Source: Dysidea avara
Lineage: Eukaryota; Porifera; Demospongiae; Dictyoceratida; Dysideidae
Assembly (NCBI RefSeq): GCF_963678975.1
Contig: NC_089276.1
Span: 1,364,001 to 1,428,000 of the forward strand
DNA: 64,000 bases
Reading direction: 5' to 3'
In this document: positions 34,681-45,469 of the stretch, in pieces
Layout: the number at the start of each line of letters is the position of its first letter
Numbering within the stretch: the stretch's first letter is position 1
Translations under genes and position numbers: made by a program
The notes under the pieces: generated by a model
What the model saw: the letters and a program-made list of their open reading frames with translations, nothing else
What the model was told of the DNA's origin: nothing
Databases searched by the model: none

Positions 34681-35137
34681 TCTGCCTGCCTGATTCCTTC
34701 AGACAAGACAACCTTGAAGGCTACAGGCCTGATTTGTTCACTGTTACATGTTGCTTCAGCCTGATGGACATACCTGTATCCTCCTTTGTGTGAGTCAATT
34801 CATGGTAACAGCTTCCCTATGCATGTAATGGGAATCCTCCGAGTTTTCCACTGTGACTGGATTGATTGCAGAGGTCCTTCATGTAGTGTTCTTCATTTGT
34901 AATGGGTTGAAAATACCTGAAAAACAAAGTGTAATGGCACTTCGTTTTCAGTTAGAGTTCATTATGAACTCTTGCTTTCAGTAATAATTGATAGCTCACA
35001 TGTTCAGATGCAAAATTATTTTAATGGTATGCCTGGCATCATCCTTCCTTTTGATGCGGTATGCACTGGTTCATTAATCATAACTATGTTATTAAAAAGT
35101 GAAGAAACAAGTAGAAGAAAAAAAATCTGTCTGATTA
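34681..35137. other. No gene seen
   Basis: No convincing frame or repeat. Confidence 0.35.
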
Positions 35138-35828
35138 GGGATCATAGCCATAAAAGTATCAAAACAAGGAGGTTGCCTTCAGTGTTGGGCAAGTTACTTT
35201 TTTATAAGTAACTAGTTACATATTACTTGCAACTGAATTATTTAGTTACAGTTACATAATATCCATAAAATAAATAATATTACATATTATATTACTTTGT
35301 ATCCACAGCCTTAAGCTGTCACGTGTGAAACTACCACCTTATCACTTGACATGATTGCGTTGTTGGACAATGTGCAAATCTTGGTTATAAGTAAGAAGCT
35401 GGTGAATAAGCTTCATTCAGTAGGCTTCTTTACTTCGTTGTGGCTAGGCATTACTCAGTGGATTACTAATGAGATTAGTAACTTCGTTACTTGTAGTAAT
35501 AATATTACGTAATATTAAATTTGTTACAGTAACTATATTACTTAGGTAACGTGTTACATTTGTAAGTAAAGTAACTTGAGTTATATTACCTGTTTTCATA
35601 GCGTATTTCGTTATATTACTTAGTTACCACAAAAGTAATAATATTACATAACGCGTTACATAAGTAACATGTTACTCCCAACACTGGTTGCCTTATACCT
35701 GTAGACCTGCAGATATACTATTGGACATTTAATCCCTAATTCAGTGTATCATGATAATGACAGAATTAGGGATTAAATGTATATCTGCGACCTCTTTGTT
35801 TCCCTACTTTATGGTTATGATCCCACAT
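35138..35828. repeat. Foldback element interrupted by a hAT-like MITE
   Basis: With 35180-35694 removed (element plus one target duplication), 'gggatcatagccataaaagta ... gcagatata ... aatccctaattc' pairs with the inverted sequence at 35765-35828. The original was a hairpin of about 175 bp with its centre near 35755. Confidence 0.75.
35180..35686. mobile_element. hAT-like MITE, 507 bp, 8-bp target duplication
   Basis: Ends are CAGTGTTGGGCAAGTTACTT and AAGTAACATGTTACTCCCAACACTG (last part shown as its end). GTTGCCTT lies at 35172-35179 and 35687-35694. The interior is filled with 'gtaactagttac / attacttag' words typical of the CAGTGTTGGG-type hAT MITEs known from many animals. It has no coding capacity. 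Confidence 0.93.
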
Positions 35829-35908
35829 CATACTGAATATTCCTTCTACGCCTCACATTTTGTGAGGCATACAAATCCCATGAAAACATTTAGGAGGAAA
35901 CCTTGTAA

Positions 35909-36112
35909 TTGAAGGTAATAATATCATGCAGTACAGTAGGAACGTATAGTAGGGATCACAAAGGTTTTGCTTTTCTTGTCCAAGATTGTCACTCTAAAAC
36001 CAGCCTCACTTTTAGTTCGGCAGTATTGGACAGACATATAAATGTCTTCAGAGCAACTTCACACTCTTCCAACAACTTCTATGAAATTTATTTTCTACTA
36101 ACTGATTAACTG
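35909..36112 (+). repeat. Coding-like repeat, copy 2
   Basis: The 66-codon frame contains YSRDHKGFAFLVQDCHSKTS and ends near NNFYEIYFLLTD, aligning with 37857 (YSRDHKGVGVV ... GIFYGLTD). Part of the middle is missing relative to 37857. Confidence 0.55.
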
Positions 36113-36817
36113 ATGCCTTCACAACTCAACTATAACTGACACTTTCTTCACTGTTTTCTCTTTAGCCCAAGATGAGCCTATTGTCACATGTAGCAGCTAC
36201 AATGTATGCATCATAGACATGCCCCATTCTAGTATGTACTATTGTGTAGATATTGATTTGTGGTGTTGTCTTCAGTGTTGGCTATAACTATCCATAATTT
36301 TGGTAGACACTGGATTGAATACAGAGATGCTTCTTGTACTGTTCTTCAATTGTAATACAGTTCAACAGGTGAAAATGAAGCAGAATGGCCACTTTGCTTG
36401 CAAGAAACAGACCACAGACACAGACGGATACATGATTACATGTACATCACTTAGTAATGGGACACATTACATTTTCTATTATGGGAACTATATTATAAAG
36501 TTATGCACTTAGGTACTTCAAGAGAGTGGAAGTGCTAAGAAAAAATGTTACTATGTCACTGAGTTCAATACAGTGTCATTAGCAATTTTCACAAAACGCA
36601 CACTTTGGTAAGCTGCATGACTAGAAACATTTTGCGAAATAAATACTCTTTTAGCCACCACTTTCAATGGTATATAAAACTATAGAAAAGTTTATTTATG
36701 TAATGTTCAATCTGTACACACAGACAACATTTTAATGAACACACAATGCTAGGGTATGATGCATACATTGTAGTTACTAGATTGCACAACAATATGTATT
36801 TGACAAGTACACAAAAA
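36113..36817. other. No gene seen
   Basis: A 70-codon frame at 36300-36512 lacks recognisable motifs. Confidence 0.35.
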
Positions 36818-37100
36818 AATTGGAATTTTCAACTAGAGTAGGGACTGTAACACATCGATAAAAAGTACTGAAACAAGCTGGAGTAGTGCATGATATTAAA
36901 TCGCAGTAAAACAATAAGAAGTGTTATATCCCTACTGTGCATTTCCATTATGGTATCTTGAGCACAGTAGGGATATAACACTTCTTAGTGTATTACTGTG
37001 ATTTAATATCGTGCACTACTCCAGCTTGTTTCAGTACTTTTTATCGATGTGCTATGATGGTCCCTACTCTAGTTGAAAATTCCAAATTTTTCTGTGTAAT
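36818..37100. repeat. ~280-bp hairpin element, complete copy
   Basis: The left arm (tggaattttcaactagagta ... aagtactgaaacaagctgga ... aataagaagtgttatatccc) pairs along its full length with the right arm, centre near 36950. The partial copy at 16015-16260 shares the inner and right arm. Confidence 0.88.
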
Positions 37101-37149
37101 TGTTTGTTAACTTTTTTTGTAAATAATTATTATGCCATGTACACCACAT

Positions 37150-37610
37150 CTGAAATGGCGCCGTGTGCCCCAGCTATATCAGTTATCGTCTGAAATGTGA
37201 AGTATCCATTATGCTTCATTGTCAGCTGTGTTCAACCCGTTACACAGAAGTACGAATCGAGAACTGTTTGAAAAGCACATCTACAATCCATGCATACCAA
37301 AACAAATGGTGCCGTGCACCCCAGTTATATCAATTATTGTCTGAAAACTGAAGTATCCATTACGCTTCATTGTCAGCTATGTTCAACCCGTTATACAGCA
37401 TTTAGGATCAAGAACTGTTCGAAAAGTGCCTCTGCAATGTATACATACTGATAGAAGAAATGGTGTTGCGCGCCCCAACTATATCAATTATCGTCTGAAA
37501 AGTGAAGTATCCATTATGCTGCGTTGTCGGCTATGTTCAACCCGTTACACAGCAGTATGAATCAACAACTGTTCGAAAAACACCTCACCTCTGCAATCAA
37601 AACTGCCACT
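37150..37610 (+). repeat. Three tandem ~152-bp repeats
   Basis: Units start with 'aaatgg(c/t)g(c/t)(c/t)g(t/c)g' near 37153, 37304 and 37457 and share 'gaagtatccattatgct...tcagct(a/g)tgttcaacccgtta'. A 83-codon frame (37524-37775) runs from the third unit into unique sequence (CYEGKPSRAATKST ... YILRYAKRHL) without recognisable family. Confidence 0.75.
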
Positions 37611-37856
37611 ATGAAAAATACGGACAATTTCTGTTACGAAGGGAAGCCATCACGTGCTGCCACCAAATCAACACCTTTTGCTGTTAGTAAAGATGAATGG
37701 GACACAAAGGAGGACACTAGTAAGTCCATGAAGAATGCATTGTACATACTCCGGTATGCCAAAAGGCACCTCTAGGGCCGAAACGACATCAAACAGTGAA
37801 AAAAATCAAGCCCGTAGCTTAGCCATTATTGAGTTATGCTTGTATGAAGACATCAG

Positions 37857-38081
37857 TCAGTCAGTCAGTCCGTAGAAAATTCCGTTAAATTCCATAGCAA
37901 CTTGGTTGAAAGCATTTCGGGTCGATCTGAAAGCTTGTTTGGGCTTAGGTTTACCTAACCAATACTGCCTCATCGTCGTTGGGGAAAATTGAGGCTGGTT
38001 TTTGGGTGAAGTTATTTTGTGGACCACACCTACTCCTTTGTGGTCCCTACTATATAGTCCTACCATACTATATGATAACAT
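37857..38081 (-). repeat. Coding-like repeat, copy 3 (best preserved)
   Basis: A 74-codon minus-strand frame: YSRDHKGVGVVHKI, then QPQFSPTTMRQYWLGKPKPK, then FRSTRNAFNQVAMEFNGIFY, ending GLTD and stop, followed by a (ctga)n run. It aligns with copies at 34488, 35909 and (weakly) 17985. Conservation in protein space across diverged copies suggests a mobile or multicopy coding unit. No known domain is evident. Confidence 0.6.
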
Positions 38082-38089
38082 GGGTATAT

Positions 38090-40104
38090 TGGTGTGCCTT
38101 CAGAAATGGAGAGTATTAATACTTCTGTTTAATCTTGTGATTATACCTGTGTACCATGCCTCCAACTGTATGTGTATTACAACTTGACCACATTCTGATG
38201 AGATTCTATACTGTAATTGAATTTAAAAGTTTGTATTGTTATAGTAGTGTTCATAGTTATACCCCCTGTAGCATGTAAACATCAATAAGAATTACGTATG
38301 TAGCCATATCTCATGGTCTACTTGTCATCCCAACTTCAAACTCACTGGCATGTAAAACGGCTATGAGAGGAATATTTGAACAAAAAATAAAAGCAATTAA
38401 AATATCGGTATTTGAAAAAATTAAAATCAAAGGAAAAAGTCACACTTTTGTGGTTTGACATTTTCCTTTCAGTAATTATAATGAATTATATATCACTTGA
38501 AAGAGAATTTAATAAGCATTCCAAAAATCTAAACAGAAAGGTTCTGTGGCAATTGCTGGCAAAGTTATGGCCATTTTACTAATAAACTTTGAGCGGTCAT
38601 ATCTTAAGGAAGATCAATAGAATGGGCCAAATTTTGGTGTGAGAAAGTTTCTTGGTAGAGTCCATATCTATGCCAAATTTCATGAAAATCCAAAGGGGTT
38701 GGGATGTTTTTGGTTGATTTGGTAATGGAATGACCCAGGAGCTTATAAGGACCAAAAGTGAAAAATCTTACACTTTTGGCTGACAGCCAACTTGGAATGA
38801 CCCCCCAGCTGTGAGCAGTGCCTTTAGTGCTCTAACAGATTGGTTGCCCCCTTGCTGCCAGCACTCACTGTCTCATACACTGTCCAGGGATATGCCCACA
38901 GTGGTCAGCACCGACCACCACTCTGATAAAATAGCCACCAGTACCACTCAACATCCACTACAAATTCACCTCTGACTTACAAAGTTAAGGCCCCATACTA
39001 TGCATTTCTTGGCCCAACCCTTCTCTTCTAACCACCACTATTCTAAACCTGGGCACATCATTGGCTGTTGCACACTAAATCCATCTCTATAGCCAGTTAG
39101 AACAGCTGCTTTGCAGATCCTTCTTTACTACTAATTGCTTAAGGCTGCAAAATGCAGCCACCTCCTTAATAAGCTAGGTCAGAGAATTTTGTCCCTGCAA
39201 TAATTACCAGCTTTCACTGTACTATTAGTGAAGGATTAAGTATCAAGATAGGCCTACTGAGACAGATGCTACAACATCATCTCCGTACAACCTCCAAATA
39301 TAGTAGTAAAATTTTCACCCTGGTCCAAAGGCTAATAATTAATACTGTCATGATAGAGACTCCACTAGCTGTACAAAATATGTTATCATGAGAGTATGCA
39401 CTAATTACGCCGAAGTTCTAAGTTTTACAACACAAATACATGTATGGTTAAACTCAATGATTGGTACTAAATCTCTTCAACATGAAAAGACAACCTTCGG
39501 GTGATGAGACAACTGCCTTAAGATTAAATTCTCGCAATGATCACAGCCTATAGTTCTGATGTGCTTATTTATTAGTAATATAAATTTTAAAGACGTTTAT
39601 TTACATTAGGACATAATTACTCATCTCTCTATTGTCTCTGGACATACTTGCCATTTCTCTACCATTCTCATTTCACTTCACAAGAGCTCGTACTGATGTG
39701 GGCAGAGTTGTGGCTCCTCCGCTTGAATTAGCTTGAAGTAGATTGAGATACTCTAATAGAGTAGTCAATCAATCTAATAAAACAGTCATGTTTCTACAAG
39801 TGCTGTATTTTAATATTGTAATTAAAGTCTGTAAGTACAAAAGTTGTAACTATGCTGTAACTTTGATTGCTGTATTTATGACTGCTCTATCAGAGTATCT
39901 TGATTGTTTTAATGCAGTACAAGATGAAAGGTAAGGGTTTACTAGTTAAAATGAGTGTTACTTGACTGCAGTTACATGCCACTAAAATTACAGTTGTATT
40001 TTGATATCTTGTCACTGTAATCTAAATTAAAAGGGGCTTCTGTCAAAACCATGGAGATCCACCTACTTTTTTCAACAGTGGGAGTATGCTTATTCTAACA
40101 AAAA
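38090..40104. other. No gene seen
   Basis: No gene-like frame. The word tggaatgaccc occurs near 38728 and 38797, resembling the ends of the palindrome at 54378. Dispersed motif copies lie at about 39746-39763 and 39880-39896. Confidence 0.4.
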
Positions 40105-40640
40105 GGTTTGAAATCCCACCCAAAGCAGCTTATAGCTGTAAAAAAAGTGTACTTCCAAGTAAAGCAGAGTTAACTGTGACAAAAAGTGATGATATCAAAG
40201 TGCGGCCACGTGTGAGGTATGAAAGTTGTAAAATTAATATTACTCGGATAATACAAAATTATTTTTAAAGTATTAATGAGAACTATGTGATGCTGTTAGT
40301 TTTTAAGTGTGTGAGCATCTTCATAAATGCCACATAAATTTGATTCTCAATAAAGCAAAGTATATGCATTCTCTGATAACAATAAATAATTTGAGTTTGG
40401 CCGCCTTTCCATTCTGTGAAATTTGTGTGGCATTTATGAAGATGCTCATGCACTTAAAGACTAGCAACATCACATAGTTCTCATTAACACTTTAACAATA
40501 ATTTTGTATTATCTGAGTAATATTAATTTTACAACTTTCATACCTCACAACTTGCTGTACTATGATATCATCACTTTTTGTCGCAGTTAACTCTGCTTTA
40601 CTTGGACACGCACTTTTTTACAGCTCTAAGCTGGAATTCT
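40105..40640. repeat. ~535-bp palindromic element
   Basis: The left arm (agctgtaaaaaaagtgtac ... agcagagttaactgtgacaa ... gtgaggtatgaaagttgtaa) pairs with the right arm to a centre near 40365. The 'agctgtaaaaaaagtg' end is also present in the palindrome at 3281-3610, suggesting related elements. Several arm mismatches exist. Confidence 0.82.
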
Positions 40641-41439
40641 CTATTACACAGCTACGAGGGTCTTTGCTTCAAGCATACAGATTAATAAAGTGCGTAAGAA
40701 CCAAGTAGCTAGCACAGTAGTGACAATCTCTGTGTGAGGCATAGTTTAGCCTTGCAGTAGGCTAGCTTCTTTCGTGAGCCACGCCCACTTTAAAATCAGG
40801 AATGCTTGTAAGCATATGTGCAGTCCACATACACCTACAAACACTATCACACAACAGGAGCCACACTACTTTCAGTATGGTGAGGTGAAGCTTCATAAAT
40901 TTTCACGTGACAAAATTTCACGGTAGTCTTACTGACCGCGAAAATTACGTACTGCAAAATTTTCTGGGTATACGGTAGTACTCACTGGAGTTGTTGGTAG
41001 CTGTTGTTTATGATCAGTCTAGCTAAGAGAGATAATCTACAACTGTGATTAATGACCACCACACCTTTTCATCAAGGACCACATGCCATTGTCCATGGAG
41101 ACTACCGAGTGCCAGTGTGGTTAGGTGGCTTCATCATATTTCCTCCATCATGGTTAACAGCACTCACATGTTGACATAGAACTCCAATGAGATGAAACTA
41201 ATTCCTCTGTAATAGAACACATCAGTTAGTAAATAGCTGCTTTATTGTGGCATTCTAAACACTTGCTGTTAGCATTTTTACACCAACAAAAAAACTGTCT
41301 TTTGAAAAACTGTCTTGCAGTTTATAAAAAACCATAAACTCTTTAACAAATTACCCCTGTTACCATCACTATAGTAACAGTGACCACACTCACCATAAGT
41401 GTGTACACACGTTACACCATGGTCCTCCATCTCCCTGTA
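40641..41439. other. No gene seen
   Basis: Repeat-like words (cgtgagccacgcccact near 40775, also in the element at 7751) but no frame. Confidence 0.35.
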
Positions 41440-42253
41440 AACAAGATCATGTGATCAGTAGAACAAGTGGAGTACAACTAATCCCACAATTAGTGTTGTT
41501 GTCTTTGATGTGTAGCCACTTTCCCTTATGTTGTTCATTCTGAAATGCTACAATGTTCTCACCACGATGATGTACCTTCCATTCAGCTACAACACATCAT
41601 GTCATATATCATTTCACTGACAATACAATGAACTTTACCCCTACTATAATATGTACACAATAATCTTTCACTTGTATACGATCTAATGAAAAGGGTTAGC
41701 TGTGTGAGACCAGAGTGGGACCTCACAGTTTAGGACCAAGATGTAGACTACAATAAAGAGGTTTCCTTATCACAGGTAAAATGTATGGAACCACACTTGT
41801 TAGGACAAGTCTTTATTATGATGGTTTACTAATGGGGACTTTAATAGGGAAGGAGGAGCTGGCTACTATAAGGGAAGAAATCTTCATGGCATTAAAGTTT
41901 TATGGATTGCCAAAATTTAGTAAATTTGTAATTTTTGTGAACAACTTTTCATGGTTGAGACGTAAACTTATAATACTAAATGAATGACACTGGTCCAGCT
42001 TGTTTTGCAAGTACAGAAGCACTCTGAGCATTAGGATCAGACTGGAACACAAGACAGGAGACATCACAGTAGACATCTTTAATAGAATTGCCCATATTCT
42101 CCACACACCAGTCTTATTGGGATTCTTAGCAGAACCATCAAGCAAGATGTCCACATGTGCCCCTCGATGTTGACAAGACTCAAACACTACATATCCATTT
42201 TCTGTGGTGTATAAAGAAGTGGTAATTACAGCTACATGTTTACATTTCATCAC
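41440..42253 (-). pseudogene. Possible beta-trefoil-like protein fragments, frameshifted
   Basis: Two minus-strand pieces look protein-like. One (about 42100-42245) reads ENGYVVFESCQHRGAHVDIL, then LLDGSAKNPNKTG. After a one-base shift it continues GNSIKDVYCDVSCLVFQSD (about 42000-42090). The other (about 41490-41600) reads EWKVHHRGENIVAFQNEQHK, then GKWLHIKDNN, and starts after a plausible AG acceptor. The hydrophobic/Gly spacing resembles beta-trefoil folds (FGF or fascin-like), but this is by eye. The frameshift suggests a pseudogene, or a gene model I cannot resolve. Confidence 0.3.
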
Positions 42254-42519
42254 ATACTGACATTACTTATGTACACTACTTTCCTCCACCACCATTGTCT
42301 AACTTTCCGTCTTTAAGGTGCTCCTCCACATGTGGAGGGCTATCCAACTCAAAAACAAAAACACCTTAAGAAACACAACATATTAGATCAGTGGAACTTC
42401 TACACTACACATGATACTATCACACACACTACACACAGACAACAAATCCCTTCAACATACATGGTTACACCTACACAGTTGACTGGACTACCTGTACACT
42501 ACTTGGGTGTTATGAGACA

Positions 42520-43314
42520 GTGTTGTTAAATCCTCTTGGTGGTAGGATTAGTACCCCACAGGAAACTGTCTCACAAGTGCATGAAGTTGTGGGGACTCCA
42601 GTTCTGTTTGAACCTTCACAGGATTTTGGGTACTTGCTTCCCCAGTTTAGTAGGTTGCAATTAATACCACTGGCTTCCCCAATTAACACTGGGTCTCCAT
42701 TAATACGTACTATAAAACTGTCAAGCTTGCTTGTATGCACCAACAATCAAAAAGTGGGTGTGGTTCCATGTAAACCTACAGACAACACATATATCTTACC
42801 ATTAAAACAACTGATACAAAAACTGCTCCTATGCAGCTAGTTCAGGCTAGCACTTATCAATGAGAAATCATATCTTACTCCATCTTTCTCTTTGCTCCAC
42901 CAGCACAGCATGTGACCAGGGTGACCAGATGACATGACCAAGTTCAACCCTAAAACACAAAACACACTGGCAGTACAAGTACAGTGTTCCCAGTCATTTA
43001 GCTCTCAACCCAATACAGCCCATCCTAAGAGCTCACTACAACAGACACACACAGTCATACTCCATGGTCCACTTTGCAGTCACATCATCATCGTGATTCT
43101 GAATACCTCATTCACAACTCCTGTTGATCAAGTGGACATGTGCTCCTTGTTTCAGTAGCTAAAGGATCTGATGGTGAGCATTATATAGACCACAGGGTGT
43201 TACATCAGCAGATGACATCATATGATGGTGACCCTAGAGTAGAAGAACTAGTTGTGTGTCAACGAGTAGTTACCTTTGATTTGACTATCACTACAATTGG
43301 TCGTGTTCCCCTGT
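42520..43314 (+). other. Weak coding fragments (plus strand)
   Basis: A 106-codon frame (42520-42840) contains VSQVHEVVGTPVLFEPSQDF. A second open stretch begins after a good acceptor (tgctccttgtttcag, ending 43154) and reads AKGSDGEHYIDHRVLHQQMT, then VEELVVCQRVVTFDLT up to a stop near 43313. The family is unrecognised. The minus strand is also open over part of this, so the direction is not certain. Confidence 0.3.
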
Positions 43315-43363
43315 GACAGTCTCTGTCAGTGGCTTGACTGTACCATCAGGACGGATACCAACA

Positions 43364-44033
43364 CAGGGCCGGAGCTCAGAGATTTTGAGTGGTCCGGCCA
43401 TCCATGGACTGTAATGGAGGTCATAGTCATGTACACTACTTTTTTATTGATCGGATGTGATTTTTAGATTATCTGCTTTCATGTGATACTCAATTCAACT
43501 GCATCTGCTAAGTACACACAGCATGCCAAGCTAGGGGGGTCTGGGGGCATGCTCCCCCAGGGAAATTTTTGAAAATAGATGTTCTGAAATGGTATCTGGA
43601 AGCTATTTTACTTGTAAAGCCTCTTACTCCGTTTGTTAACATCAATGATATATCCTGATAATTTTGTACTACAATACCAATTAGTTCAATTTCATATCTA
43701 AAATTTTACTTTACAATTTTAGTGAATGCTTAGCTCTTTGAGATACAGAAACTATTGAGATTGTAATTGCTAATGCATGCATAACATGTATGATTAAATA
43801 GCCCAATACAATGCCTGCAGATGATTCACTGGAACCATTGAGTGATTTGAAGACAATTAACATGCATGTAATAGCTTAGACTATAAGTAGAACAGTGGTA
43901 TACCGAATGCTCTATTAGAGTAATTCGATGACTGTTCTATTAGAGTATATTATGATGACTGTTCTATTAGAGTATCCCTACAAATTTAAAGTAGCTGAAA
44001 AGTGGTCTGGCCGGACCATGGGCTCCGGCCCTG
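43364..44033. mobile_element. hAT-like element, 670 bp, 8-bp target duplication
   Basis: Ends are CAGGGCCGGAGCTC and GGGCTCCGGCCCTG. A perfect duplication TACCAACA lies at 43356-43363 and 44034-44041. The interior has ggtccggcc subterminal words, a block shared inverted with the element at 13820 (about 43535-43570) and three dispersed motifs at 43909-43975. It is noncoding. Confidence 0.93.
43909..43975 (+). repeat. Dispersed ~20-bp motif, triplet
   Basis: Three copies of (gact)g(t/c)tctattagagta, spaced about 20-28 bp, lie inside the hAT-like element near its right end. Confidence 0.7.
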
Positions 44034-44070
44034 TACCAACATGTTGACCATGTTGATTGTTTGACTCCAG

Positions 44071-44189
44071 TACAACAAATCCCTCTGTATGAACAACAAA
44101 TCCCTCTGTATGAACAACAAATCCCTCTGTATGAACAACAAATCCCTCTGTATGAACAACAAATCCCTCTGTATGACATAGACAATTAA
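44071..44189 (+). repeat. 21-bp minisatellite, in frame (QQIPLYE)x5
   Basis: Five near-identical 21-bp units encode QQIPLYE repeats in the plus frame, preceded by HVDHVDCLTPV and followed by DIDN and stop at about 44187-44189. A unit length divisible by three and the open frame are compatible with a coding repeat. The complement is also open (CSYRGIC repeats), so direction is unproven. Confidence 0.65.
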
Positions 44190-45149
44190 AACATATCAGA
44201 CAAGCTACCAGACTATATGCTACTCACTGAAGTCATGTACTCTGAAGTTGTACCAGTCCCTGTCATTGTACTGTTTGAGGTAGCTTGATATTTCCAGTCA
44301 ACGTGTTTCCTTACACTTTGGATTGATAATATTCTTAAAATGGTATTTTACATCGTGTATACCAATTGTTGTTTTCTGTTTGCCGGTTCATAATTAACCC
44401 TCTTATGTGACCATCTCAGCGAAAAACCTAACTAGTTCGCATAAGCATGCAGTTTTGAGAAAAATGAAATTCGTAAAATAACACATGCTACAAAGAAATA
44501 ATACACAAGTTTTTATCAAGCCACTATTCAGAGGAGGAAGACTCAAATTGATAAAACTATATACACCATCTTATCCATCTGCTCATGGAGAGTTCGAAAA
44601 TCTTTGTTTCGTTTCTGTAGCCTCAATGGTGTGTATGTCACATGAGTTAGTTTTCAATATTGTAGACATCAAAAATCATCACCATTTCTTTGCCTTCGTA
44701 CATATATATGCACAAGTGACTTCAGGGATAAAACTACAGAGGTTGCTTTGCCAAATCATGGTGAACAGTTTATCCTAATCCCTGTAGCTAAACATACACA
44801 GCACATGTATGTAATTTTTGACTTTGGTGCAGCTTGCTATTTTAGTCTGACTAGCCAAAAGTCTGAACAAACAGTTTTTCATGTCAGTGCACACCTATGT
44901 GCTTAAAACAAAGATGTAGATATTCTGGATACTGGTGAAAGAAGCTTTTACCTACTCTAATACAACACACTGGACCAACACACAGATGGACAAATATGTT
45001 GGCAATTTGTCTGCCCTGTCCCAAAAGTGCTATAAGAGTCCCTATTATGTGAGGTAATTCAGTGCCAGTGCTGAAAAACTGATCATAAGAGTTTGTAGAT
45101 GAAGACTTGCATGGAACAGATAGAGCAAAAAGGTGCATCAAAAAGGTCC
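44190..45149. other. No gene assigned
   Basis: Frames of 97 codons (44485-44778, plus) and 85 codons (44884-45141, minus) are open but carry no motif I recognise. Confidence 0.35.
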
Positions 45150-45420
45150 CAAAAGTGAAAAAAAAAGTTATGACCTAGGCGGGGATTGAACCCTGGCTGG
45201 TTATAATCACTTGGGGTTAAGGGAGGTGCACAAATCGCCACAGTGGTTTTGACAGGAATGTAGCTCAACTTTTCAGTGATCCTTCCCTACACCAGTGCCT
45301 TCATCGCCCTATAAAGAGCGAACAAAAGCACGTATTGATTTGCTACAACAACACTCGAGTTGCCAGATGATGGGCGTTTAATTTCGCTAAAGTCCCGCCT
45401 ATATACGTGCTTTGCATGCC
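45150..45420 (-). mobile_element. tRNA-derived SINE, copy 1
   Basis: The minus-strand head (45240 down to about 45168) has a B-box-like gggttcaatcccc and a degraded A box. The body shares 'agatgatgggcgttt', 'gagcgaacaaaagcacg' and related words with copy 2. The tRNA fold is broken, so this is not a functional tRNA gene. Confidence 0.65.
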
Positions 45421-45469
45421 AAGATATGATGAGCTAAAGGTCGTGTTTTTAAAAGGTGTTCACAAAAAG

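Noticed and set aside
43967-44185. Minus-strand frame of CSYRGIC repeats
   Set aside because: Complement of the 21-bp minisatellite. The plus frame has more protein-like flanks, though neither is proven.
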